Assembly (NCBI GenBank): GCA_902766265.1
Contig: CACXCY010000015.1
Span: forward strand, 1 to 7,346
Reading direction: 5' to 3'
Origin: an uncultured Bacteroidota bacterium
GTDB taxonomy: Bacteria; Bacteroidota; Bacteroidia; Bacteroidales; P3
Length of the DNA: 7,346 nucleotides
Below are positions 1 through 6,649 of the stretch, piece after piece. Position 1 is the first letter of the stretch, and the number at the start of each line of letters is the position of its first letter. The translations under genes and the position numbers were made by a program. The notes beneath the pieces are model-generated. The model was given only the letters and a program-made list of their open reading frames with translations, searched no databases and was not told the DNA's origin.

Positions 1-1
1 C

Positions 2-364
2 ACCTATGCCGCCCAGCATCCGTTGGTGGACTTCAAGAAGGTGCGTCTGTTGCTGAATATCGACATGTTCTGTGGCGGCGAGGAGGGACTGATGGTTTTC
101 AATGCCAAGAGTGAGAGCACCAAGCCCTATTATGAGCGGTTGAAGACTTTGAACGATGCTTTACAGATAGCTCCTGAGGTGCGTCCACGTGACAACTCGG
201 CCAACAGCGACCATTGGCCTTTCCGCGACCTTTGTCCCGCTATGTTTGTGTTGACGATGGGCATGCCCTATGGTGGCTATCACGACCCTGCCGACACCTG
301 TGGCAAGTGCGGACTGCAGTACTACAACAACTATCTGCTGTTGATTAGCTCGCTGACGATGTGA
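2..364 (+). CDS. M28 family zinc aminopeptidase, C-terminal part (5' end outside window)
   Basis: This is the last 120 residues of a protein whose start lies left of the window; the reading frame is open from base 2 to the TGA at 362-364. The segment NIDMF (Asp codon 62-64) matches the fourth zinc ligand of M28 peptidases, and SDHWPF followed by GMPYGGYHDPADT (His codon 281-283) matches the conserved end of the family, where the His is the last zinc ligand. M28 enzymes remove N-terminal residues from peptides using two zinc ions. The tail holds a CGKC pair just after the zinc His region, which I do not recognise as a family feature. Location and substrate preference cannot be judged because the N-terminus (signal peptide, first three ligands) is missing. 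The next gene, another aminopeptidase, begins 32 bases later, so a shared transcript and a role in peptide use are plausible inferences. Confidence 0.85.
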   Translation, partial: TYAAQHPLVDFKKVRLLLNIDMFCGGEEGLMVFNAKSESTKPYYERLKTLNDALQIAPEVRPRDNSANSDHWPFRDLCPAMFVLTMGMPYGGYHDPADTCGKCGLQYYNNYLLLISSLTM

Positions 365-396
365 GCATAACACATGTGTATTTAAATTGTACCACT

Positions 397-1926
397 ATGA
401 TAAAATTCAAGCTTGTATCAAAAATAGACCTGGCAACGACCGACTCGGTGTTCCTTTATGGCGACGATGTGCCTGCCAAGATGTTGCCTTTCAAAAAAGA
501 AGAAGCCAGCTACTTGCAAAGACGCCGTGAAGAGGACAAGGAGGCGCTCGCAACGGTTGAACACTATGGCAAGGACGGCAGTTGTGCCACTATCTATGTG
601 CAGAACTTCAATGTCGAGCTTGCCGAAGGTGAGTCGCAGGAAAAGTTGCGTCGTGCCGCTGCACGGATTGTGGAACTGCAACGTGCCAAATGGAGCCGGC
701 AAGAGCCAACGGGACATCCATTGACGGTGTCGGGGGCAGGTGTGATTCCTGAAGATATGATGGCGTTTCTGGAAGGGCTCGTACTGTCGGACTACCGCTT
801 CGATAAATACAAGACAAAGAAAGAGCCGTGGTTGTCGGAGGTTTTGGTGGACGCCCGTTTCCTGGATGCTGCCGAGTTGGACAACAACGTGAAACTGTGG
901 CGACGTATCTGCCAGTGTCGTGACTGGGTCAATGAGCCGGTGATGTATCTCAACGCGGAGACGTTTGCCACCCAGCTGGCCGACGAGGGCAAAGGGGCTG
1001 GTGTGAAAGTGACTGTGCTCGGACAAAGGCAGATAGAGTCGTTGAAGATGGGAGGTTTGCTGGCAGTGAACCGAGGCAGTGTGGATGAGGCACGTTTCGT
1101 GGTGATGGAATACAAGCCCAAGAAGCCCGTCAACGCGAAACCTATCGCTCTGGTAGGCAAGGGTATCATGTACGACACCGGAGGGCTGAACATCAAGCCC
1201 GACGACTATATGCAGGAGATGAAGAGCGACATGGCTGGTGCCGCCACCATGGCTGCCACCGTATTGGCTGCCGCCGATTGTAAACTGCCGGTGCATGTGA
1301 TGGCTTTCCTGCCCATGACCGACAACCGTCCCAACGGCAACGCCTATGCGGCTGACGATATTCTCACCATGCTCGACGGCACGACGGTCGAGGTGGTGAA
1401 CACTGATGCGGAAGGTCGTCTGATATTGGCCGACGCTATCGCCTACGCCAACCAGTTCGACCCGGAACTAATCATTGATGCAGCCACGCTGACCGGTGCA
1501 GCCGTGCGTGCCATAGGCACTTATGGCATCGCCGCTATGCAACAGGAGGCAGAGAACCCGATGGCTATGATGAAGATTGTAGGCAATTCGGTCTACGAGC
1601 GTCTTGTCGAGTTCCCTTTCTGGAAGGAATACGATGAGCTCATCAAGAGTGATATGGCGGACATCAAGAACTGTGGCATCGCTCAGGCGGGCACCATCAC
1701 GGCAGGCAAGTTCCTGGCCCATTTTGCCAAACATCCATACATCCACCTCGACATAGCGGGCGTGGCTTATTTTACAAAGAAACAGTCGCCCTATGGCGTG
1801 GGAGCCACAGGATACGGCATCCGGATGCTGTATGCGTTCTTGCAGATGCAGGATACATTGAAAGAGGGGGATGCGGCAGTGCGGCGCACAGGCAGAACCT
1901 CCAAGAAAGCTACTAACAAGAAATAA
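397..1926 (+). CDS. M17 leucyl aminopeptidase family protein
   Basis: A 509-residue cytosolic-type metallo-aminopeptidase of family M17 (PepA/LAP), which cleaves N-terminal residues from peptides with two divalent metals in a hexamer. The catalytic C-terminal domain is complete: VGKG (K255), YDTGG (D260), NIKP (K267), KSDMAG (D278) and NTDAEGR (D337, E339, R341). Spacings match E. coli PepA K270, D275, K282, D293, D352, E354 and R356 exactly. The N-terminal ~170 residues are divergent, as usual for the family, and the protein ends in a basic Lys/Arg/Thr tail (about 18 residues). No signal peptide is visible. I chose ATG 397 (MIKFKLVSKI). A GTG at 361 would overlap the preceding stop and add 12 residues of unremarkable sequence; it is possible but less likely. 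pdxA follows after 11 bases, suggesting co-transcription. Function as an aminopeptidase is well supported; substrate range is not visible. Confidence 0.93.
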   Translation: MIKFKLVSKIDLATTDSVFLYGDDVPAKMLPFKKEEASYLQRRREEDKEALATVEHYGKDGSCATIYVQNFNVELAEGESQEKLRRAAARIVELQRAKWSRQEPTGHPLTVSGAGVIPEDMMAFLEGLVLSDYRFDKYKTKKEPWLSEVLVDARFLDAAELDNNVKLWRRICQCRDWVNEPVMYLNAETFATQLADEGKGAGVKVTVLGQRQIESLKMGGLLAVNRGSVDEARFVVMEYKPKKPVNAKPIALVGKGIMYDTGGLNIKPDDYMQEMKSDMAGAATMAATVLAAADCKLPVHVMAFLPMTDNRPNGNAYAADDILTMLDGTTVEVVNTDAEGRLILADAIAYANQFDPELIIDAATLTGAAVRAIGTYGIAAMQQEAENPMAMMKIVGNSVYERLVEFPFWKEYDELIKSDMADIKNCGIAQAGTITAGKFLAHFAKHPYIHLDIAGVAYFTKKQSPYGVGATGYGIRMLYAFLQMQDTLKEGDAAVRRTGRTSKKATNKK

Positions 1927-1937
1927 AAATCAACACT

Positions 1938-2969
1938 ATGAGTAACTCAATCAAGTTGGCCATCACTCATGGCGATATCAATGGCATCGGCTATGAGGTT
2001 ATATTGAAAACCTTTAGCGACAGCCGCATGTTTGAACACTGTACCCCGATTCTTTACGGTTCGACCAAGGTGGCATCCTATCACAAGAAGCTGCTCGGAC
2101 AGCAGCATCAGGACATGACGTTTGCCGCTATTCTGGAACCTCGTCAGAGCAAAGAGCGTCGTTTCAACGTCATCAATCTTACCAACGATGAGGTGAAGAT
2201 CGACATCGGAAAGTCGACCGAGGTGGCTGGCGAGCTGTCGCGCATGGCTTTGGACCACGCCTGTGAGGACTTGAAGAGAGGCGATGTCGATGTGCTGGTG
2301 ACGGCACCGATAAACAAGAAGAATATCCAGAGTTCTACCTTTGACTTCCCGGGACACACGGAGTATCTGTCGAGCAAATTCGGCACCAAGTCGCTGATGA
2401 TGATGGTGTGTGACCGAATTCGCATCGGCATAGTCACCAACCATCTGGCGCTGAAAGACGTGCCTGCAGCCATCACGCACGACTTGTTGATGGAGAAAAT
2501 CCAGATTATGCACAATTCGTTGAAGCGCGACTTTGGCATTCCTATGCCCAAGATTGCCGTGTTGGCTATCGACCCTCATGCCGGTGACAATGGCGTGATT
2601 GGGACACAGGACCAGACGGTGCTGAAACCCACCATTGACGAGGCCATGTCCAAAGGCATTCTGGCGTATGGTCCTTATCCCAGCGATGGATTCTTCGGCT
2701 CGTCGGAGTTCAACAAGTTCGACGGTGTACTGGCGCTTTACCACGACCAGGGCTTGATACCGTTCAAGTTGATGTCGTTCACCGATGGTGTCAACTTCAC
2801 GGCAGGATTGCCCATAGTCCGTACCTCGCCGGCTCATGGCACCGCCTACGACATTGCTGGCAAGAACAAGGCATCCGAACAGTCGTTCCGTGCCGCCGTA
2901 TACTTGGCATGCAACATCTTCCGCAACCGTCACGAATATGACGAGCTGAACAAGAATCCTCTCAAATAG
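1938..2969 (+). CDS. pdxA: 4-hydroxythreonine-4-phosphate dehydrogenase PdxA
   Basis: A 343-residue PdxA, the NAD(P)-dependent enzyme that oxidises 4-phosphohydroxy-L-threonine; the product decarboxylates to the aminoacetone phosphate that PdxJ joins with deoxyxylulose 5-phosphate to make pyridoxine 5'-phosphate. Visible family marks: ITHGDINGIGYEV at the N-terminus (GDPAGIGPE in E. coli), PGHTE (H140 and T141, substrate phosphate contact), TNHL (H169), DPHAGDNG (H214), YHDQG (H269) and GLPIVRTSPAHGTAYDIAG near the C-terminus. H169, H214 and H269 are spaced 45 and 55 residues apart, as are metal ligands H166, H211 and H266 of E. coli PdxA. The protein is slightly longer than the 329-residue E. 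coli enzyme. ATG 1938 is chosen because the first motif follows almost at once (residue 9 on). It lies 11 bases after the aminopeptidase stop; no pdxJ is in view. No terminator is evident after the stop. Confidence 0.95.
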   Translation: MSNSIKLAITHGDINGIGYEVILKTFSDSRMFEHCTPILYGSTKVASYHKKLLGQQHQDMTFAAILEPRQSKERRFNVINLTNDEVKIDIGKSTEVAGELSRMALDHACEDLKRGDVDVLVTAPINKKNIQSSTFDFPGHTEYLSSKFGTKSLMMMVCDRIRIGIVTNHLALKDVPAAITHDLLMEKIQIMHNSLKRDFGIPMPKIAVLAIDPHAGDNGVIGTQDQTVLKPTIDEAMSKGILAYGPYPSDGFFGSSEFNKFDGVLALYHDQGLIPFKLMSFTDGVNFTAGLPIVRTSPAHGTAYDIAGKNKASEQSFRAAVYLACNIFRNRHEYDELNKNPLK

Positions 2970-3057
2970 CTCCGCCATTATCTGAAATACGGACGCATGA
3001 TTGCAATAGTCACCTATCGCTCTTTACATTACTTGCTAACATAACCGCTCCCGCACC

Positions 3058-5721
3058 GTGAAGAAATTAATGTTGTTGGATGGCATGGCCATTGTCTTTA
3101 GGGCCTATTATGCGTTGAACCGCACGCCGAGATTGAATTCCAAGGGGCTGAATACGTCGGCTATCCTGGGGTTCACTACCACGCTCTACGACTTGATGCG
3201 TCAGCAGCATCCCACCCACGTGGCTGTGGCTTTCGACGTGCATGCCCCTACGTTCCGTCATGAGATGTACGAGCCCTACAAGGCCAACCGTGATGCCACG
3301 CCGGAGGATATCCTCGCTGCCATACCATATATCCATCAGATGCTTGATGCATTCCGCATCCCTGTGCTGACCTGTGAGGGTTATGAGGCCGACGACATCA
3401 TCGGCACAGCATCGGTGTGGGCCGAGAAGCAGGGTTTTGACGAGGTGCTGATGGTGACGGCCGACAAGGATTTCGCCCAGTTGGTGACGGAGAAGACCCA
3501 TCTGTACCGTTTCGGTCGTATGGGCAAGCCGGATGAGGTGTATGGTATCAAGCAGGTGTGCGAGCATTTTAGTGTGGCACGTTGCAAGCAGGTGATTGAC
3601 ATCCTCGGTCTCTGGGGCGACAGCATCGACAATATCCCCGGCATTCCGGGCGTGGGAGAGAAGAAAGCCAAGCAACTGGTGGCACAGTTCGGGTCGATAG
3701 AGGAGATGATACGTTGTGCCGATGAGATTAGGAACGAGAAACTACGCAATCTGGTAATCCAGCATGCCGACCAGGCATTGCTCTCCAAGACGTTGGCCAC
3801 CATTGCTCTTGACGCTCCTGTGTCCCTCAGCGAGGAGGCGTTGCGGCTCGAGACACCCGACTACGATGCGCTGCGTGCGCTGTTCGACCAACTGGAGTTC
3901 CGCAACTTTGCCAAGAAATTCTTCACCGACCTCTCGGTCAACCAGCCCGAGGTGGCCATGAAATACCTGACCTCGTCCAAGGTGGTGGCAGCCCCTGTGC
4001 AGGAGCCGGCCAAGCAAAAGCCCAGACAGGAGGATGTGGCGCAGACATCGTTGTTTGATATTCCAGTGACTACGTTGGAGGAGAAGTCCGATGTCGAGAT
4101 TCTGCAGGAGATGCCTGTCGAGGGCAGTATTGCCATCATTATCGACGGTCCCACGGTGGCTTTGGCCACGACAGCCGACGCTGTCTATGTGGCGAAGGTG
4201 GGTGACATCGACTTGCAGAAGCTGAAGACGTTGCTGGAATGCGAGACGACAACCAAGCTCTGTTTCGACCTGAAGAATCTGAAGTATATGCTCCGTGAGC
4301 TGGACATCACGCTGAAAGGGCAGATATTCGACGTGCAGCTGGCGCACTACCTGCTGGATGCCGAGATGCGCCACCGGATGGATTTCATCTGCAATGCGAT
4401 GCTCGGCTACGAGCCGGGCGACGCTGCCATGCAGGCCACTTCGCTGTGGGCGCTGTATCCCCTGATGTCGGCACAGATGAGCGACGCGGGTCTGTCGCGT
4501 CTCTACAACGAGGTGGAGCTGCCGCTGGTCGACGTGCTTATCAGCATGGAGAAAGAGGGCGTGCGCATCGATGTGGAGGCGTTGAAGCAGTATTCGGCCA
4601 GTTTGACGCAGGAGCGCAACGCTATTGAGCAGGAGATATACCAGTTGGCGGGCACGACGTTCAACATCAGTTCGCCCAAGCAGCTGGGTGAGGTGCTGTA
4701 CGAGCGCATGAAGATTGTCGACAAGCCGCCCAAGACGCCTACCAAGCAGTATTCCACCGCCGAGGATGTGCTCGTCAAGATGCGCGACAGGCATCCCATT
4801 GTCGACAAGATATTGGACTATCGGTCGCTGAACAAGCTGATAGGCACCTATCTGGACAGCTTCCCCAAGCTCATCAACCCCGTCACCGGACGTCTGCACA
4901 CCATCTACAACCAGACGGTTACGGCCACGGGACGTCTCAGCAGCAGCAATCCTAACCTGCAGAACATCCCCATCCGCGCCGAGCGTGGCCGCGAGATGCG
5001 CAAGGCCTTCATTCCGCGCAGCGACGAATACACCCTCATGGCGGCCGACTATTCGCAGATTGAACTCCGCATCATCGCCTCGCTGGCCAACGACCGGCAC
5101 ATGATTGAGGCGTTTGAAAACCATTACGATATCCATGCCGCTACGGCCTCGAAAATCTTCAAGGTGCCGATGGAAGAGGTGACCAAGGAGATGCGTCGCA
5201 ACGCCAAGTCGGTCAATTTCGGTATCGTATACGGCATCAGCGCCTTCGGTCTCTCGGAGCAACTCGGCATCTCCCGCAAGGAGGCCTCCGAGCTGATTGA
5301 GGAGTATTTCGCCCAATATGCCGATATCAAGCGGTTTATAGACGAATGTGTCGCTTCGGCGCATGAGAAGGGCTACGCCCAGACGCTGCTGGGACGCCGT
5401 CGCTATTTGGCCGACATCAACTCGCGCAACAACAGTTTACGCTCCTTCGCCGAGCGCAACGCCGTCAATATGCCCATCCAGGGCACCAGCGCCGACATGA
5501 TTAAGATTGCCATGAACCGCATATTCAGCCAATTCCAAATCCAGGGACTGCAGTCGAAGATGATATTGCAGGTGCACGACGAACTGGTGTTCGACGTCTA
5601 CAAGCCCGAGCTGGAAACGGTGAAGTCCATCGTGGAACGGGAGATGGTCGGCGCCCTGCCGCTCAACGTCCCGATAGAGGTGGGCATCGACGTGGGCAAC
5701 AACTGGCTGGAAGCCCATTAG
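3058..5721 (+). CDS. polA: DNA polymerase I, with degenerate 3'-5' proofreading domain
   Basis: An 887-residue DNA polymerase I, used for Okazaki fragment maturation and repair synthesis. Residues 1 to about 290 are the 5' nuclease: D8, D60, E110, D112, D113, D136, D138, D188 and D191 plus the helix-hairpin-helix IPGIPGVGEKKAK. Residues about 340-475 hold the position of the 3'-5' exonuclease, but its metal-binding acids are gone: IAIIIDG replaces the FDTE type motif near 359-363, NLKY is followed by M411 where E. coli has D424, and M458 falls where E. coli has D501. The polymerase domain (about 480-887) is intact: DYSQIELR (D664), R713, K717, F721, Y725 in the O helix, and VHDE (D841, E842). 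Start: GTG 3058 gives MKKLMLLDG, the usual Pol I beginning; ATG 3070 would trim the first strand. An 88-base gap separates it from pdxA, with only a weak promoter-like match near 3001-3035. Confidence 0.96.
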   Translation: MKKLMLLDGMAIVFRAYYALNRTPRLNSKGLNTSAILGFTTTLYDLMRQQHPTHVAVAFDVHAPTFRHEMYEPYKANRDATPEDILAAIPYIHQMLDAFRIPVLTCEGYEADDIIGTASVWAEKQGFDEVLMVTADKDFAQLVTEKTHLYRFGRMGKPDEVYGIKQVCEHFSVARCKQVIDILGLWGDSIDNIPGIPGVGEKKAKQLVAQFGSIEEMIRCADEIRNEKLRNLVIQHADQALLSKTLATIALDAPVSLSEEALRLETPDYDALRALFDQLEFRNFAKKFFTDLSVNQPEVAMKYLTSSKVVAAPVQEPAKQKPRQEDVAQTSLFDIPVTTLEEKSDVEILQEMPVEGSIAIIIDGPTVALATTADAVYVAKVGDIDLQKLKTLLECETTTKLCFDLKNLKYMLRELDITLKGQIFDVQLAHYLLDAEMRHRMDFICNAMLGYEPGDAAMQATSLWALYPLMSAQMSDAGLSRLYNEVELPLVDVLISMEKEGVRIDVEALKQYSASLTQERNAIEQEIYQLAGTTFNISSPKQLGEVLYERMKIVDKPPKTPTKQYSTAEDVLVKMRDRHPIVDKILDYRSLNKLIGTYLDSFPKLINPVTGRLHTIYNQTVTATGRLSSSNPNLQNIPIRAERGREMRKAFIPRSDEYTLMAADYSQIELRIIASLANDRHMIEAFENHYDIHAATASKIFKVPMEEVTKEMRRNAKSVNFGIVYGISAFGLSEQLGISRKEASELIEEYFAQYADIKRFIDECVASAHEKGYAQTLLGRRRYLADINSRNNSLRSFAERNAVNMPIQGTSADMIKIAMNRIFSQFQIQGLQSKMILQVHDELVFDVYKPELETVKSIVEREMVGALPLNVPIEVGIDVGNNWLEAH

Positions 5722-5753
5722 CCGACGGCGCCGCACCTGACGGTTCGGCTTTT
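5721..5753 (+). terminator. probable Rho-independent terminator of polA
   Basis: GCCGA at 5721-5725 (beginning with the last base of the polA stop) pairs with TCGGC at 5745-5749, and GCCG at 5730-5733 can pair with CGGT at 5741-5744, leaving a small bulge and a loop of about 7 bases. TTTT at 5750-5753 follows the stem directly. The T run is short and the stem interrupted, so this is a moderate call based on reading alone. Confidence 0.45.
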
Positions 5754-5795
5754 CTGTAATCGTGGGAATACTAGTGTCTTGCATTGATTTCGGAC

Positions 5796-5927
5796 GAAAC
5801 CTTCCGTAGGTGGTCCCGTCACCTTCGGAAGGTGCCCGCGTCAACTTCCGAGGTTGACCGCGTCAAGTTCCGAAGTTGACAATGTCAAGTTCCGAAGTTG
5901 ACATTGTCAAGTTCCGAAGTTGACAAA
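5796..5927. repeat. six tandem 22-base units, each an imperfect palindrome
   Basis: The units begin at 5796, 5818, 5840, 5862, 5884 and 5906 with an exact 22-base period. Each has a 19-base palindromic core and a 3-base spacer. Units 4-6 share the identical core GTCAAGTTCCGAAGTTGAC, with spacers AAT, ATT and AAA. Unit 3 is GTCAACTTCCGAGGTTGAC, unit 2 is GTCACCTTCGGAAGGTGCC, and unit 1 is the most diverged (GAAACCTTCCGTAGGTGGT); their spacers are GC-rich. Because 22 is not a multiple of 3 and no gene covers the area, it is not protein-coding. It lies between the convergent 3' ends of polA and the lipoprotein genes. It could be a REP-like intergenic element, an mRNA 3'-end structure, or a tandem protein-binding site; the sequence does not decide between these. 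Confidence 0.9.
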
Positions 5928-5931
5928 ACGA

Positions 5932-5979
5932 ACTCCGCGGAGTCCGTCGCGCCAGGTTGGCATCGGGACTCCGCGGAGT
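5932..5979. repeat. two copies of a perfect 12-base palindrome forming a 14-bp inverted repeat
   Basis: ACTCCGCGGAGT occurs at 5932-5943 and again at 5968-5979, 36 bases apart. Each copy is its own reverse complement. With the flanking CC after the first and GG before the second, 5932-5945 and 5966-5979 are exact 14-base inverted repeats around a 20-base loop. It directly follows the 22-base array, whose core (ACTTCCGAAGT) has a similar layout, so the two may be related. Function unknown. Confidence 0.85.
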
Positions 5980-5992
5980 GTGTATCTTTCTG

Positions 5993-6025
5993 AAAATTAC
6001 CCCTCAACTCTCGGCAGGAGAGGGG
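5993..6025 (-). terminator. probable terminator of the lipoprotein operon
   Basis: Read on the minus strand, CCCC (6025-6022) and TCTC pair with GAGA and GGGG (6003-6000), with a few unpaired bases on the 3' arm, and the stem is followed by TAATTTTC. It lies about 40 bases past the stop codon at 6062. The stem can pair in more than one register (CTCTC/GAGAG or CCCCTC/GAGGGG) and the T run is interrupted, so the call is moderate. Confidence 0.4.
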
Positions 6026-6061
6026 CGTGCCCCCAAGCGTCTCATGCCCGGGGATGGCGTC

Positions 6062-6637
6062 CTACCAAGGGAGCGTCTCCCATTCCGAGGCGGGGATGCT
6101 GATGTGGATGCTGACAGCTTTGCCGTTGCGCAGCACACCGAGAATCTTGTAGGTCAGGAGCTCGCTGGTGCAGTTGATGGTCAGCGTGCCGCTCTGGAAG
6201 GCACCGTTGGGGTACTCCTGTTCGTTGATGGTGCCGTAGAAAAGCGGGTCTCCATCCACATGGTTGTCCTGTTGGAAGTAGTTGAAGGTGGTGTCGCCGA
6301 GGTTCACGCCGAAACCGAAGGCGTAGTCAGCGTCGACAATGTGGCTCGACAGGTCGTAGGTACGGTTCTTCTGGGTGACATCACCGCGGACGGAGAGGCA
6401 GGGCACAGAGTCCAGAACCTCGACGCTCTCGCCGTCGAGATAGCCGCGTCCGCTCGACTCTATCGAGTAACGGCAGTCCAGATGCAGGGTGTGTCCGTCG
6501 ATGACAGCCGTGTTGGCAGCGGCCTCTACCGGAGTGTTGTTGTCCTTGTTATCGGTGTCTTCTTTTTCATCCTTGTTGCAGGAGACGACGGCCGTCGCGA
6601 ACATGGCGGCCATCAGGAGTGTGAATGCTTTCTTCAT
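6062..6637 (-). CDS. putative surface lipoprotein of unknown function
   Basis: A 191-residue protein that I cannot assign to a family. Residues 1-19 are a signal peptide (MKK, then a hydrophobic run) ending in the lipobox VVSC, so C20 would carry the lipid. The residues after it, NKDEKEDTDN, are Lys plus several acids, matching the lipoprotein export signal described in Bacteroidota for display on the cell surface. Residues about 21-40 are a charged/Asn-rich linker. The rest alternates polar and hydrophobic residues as in a beta-rich secreted domain, with cysteines at 55, 80 and 156 and a C-terminal stretch SGTLTI...LGVLRNGKAVSIHIS that reads as paired strands. ATG 6637 is fixed by the signal peptide. 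It sits 12 bases downstream of another lipoprotein gene on the same strand, so the two are probably co-transcribed from the promoter at 7140-7170. Surface location is inference; being a lipoprotein is well supported. Confidence 0.82.
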   Translation of the reverse strand: MKKAFTLLMAAMFATAVVSCNKDEKEDTDNKDNNTPVEAAANTAVIDGHTLHLDCRYSIESSGRGYLDGESVEVLDSVPCLSVRGDVTQKNRTYDLSSHIVDADYAFGFGVNLGDTTFNYFQQDNHVDGDPLFYGTINEQEYPNGAFQSGTLTINCTSELLTYKILGVLRNGKAVSIHISIPASEWETLPW

Positions 6638-6649
6638 GTTGTATGTTAT

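Noticed and set aside
361..396. GTG 361 as the start of the M17 aminopeptidase, overlapping the upstream stop
   Set aside because: Possible translational coupling, but the added 12 residues look unremarkable and ATG 397 gives a natural MIKFK start; kept only as an alternative.
418..1296. 292-codon open frame on the minus strand opposite the M17 aminopeptidase
   Set aside because: Low-complexity His/Leu/Gln-rich translation, no family features, and the plus strand is a complete aminopeptidase.
1947..2978. 343-codon open frame on the minus strand opposite pdxA
   Set aside because: It mirrors pdxA almost end to end, and the plus-strand protein has every PdxA metal and substrate residue. The similar length is a by-product of the frame and codon bias.
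2999..3035. Promoter for polA in the 88-base gap
   Set aside because: TTG at 3001-3003 and TACATTAC at 3025-3032 are 21 bases apart but the second element has two mismatches to TAnnTTTG; too weak to call.
3742..5364. 540-codon open frame on the minus strand inside polA
   Set aside because: It lies wholly opposite a gene with all Pol I motifs. Its translation is rich in His, Leu, Val, Gln and Arg without recognisable domains, as expected from the codon bias of polA read backwards, and it has no promoter or leader of its own.
5796..5927. CRISPR array
   Set aside because: Spacing is 3 bases rather than about 30, the repeat itself is a palindrome with a 22-base period, and no cas gene is present.
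6034..6100. Direct repeat with GCGTCTC and GGGGATG at about 6037 and 6073
   Set aside because: The two copies match only in short blocks with gaps, and the second lies in the coding part of the lipoprotein gene; likely chance in GC-rich sequence.
5920..6102. Short plus-strand open frame (60 codons) starting in the repeat region
   Set aside because: It begins inside the last repeat unit, passes through the palindromes and the minus-strand terminator, and ends antisense within the lipoprotein gene; Arg/Pro/Ser-rich and without a leader.
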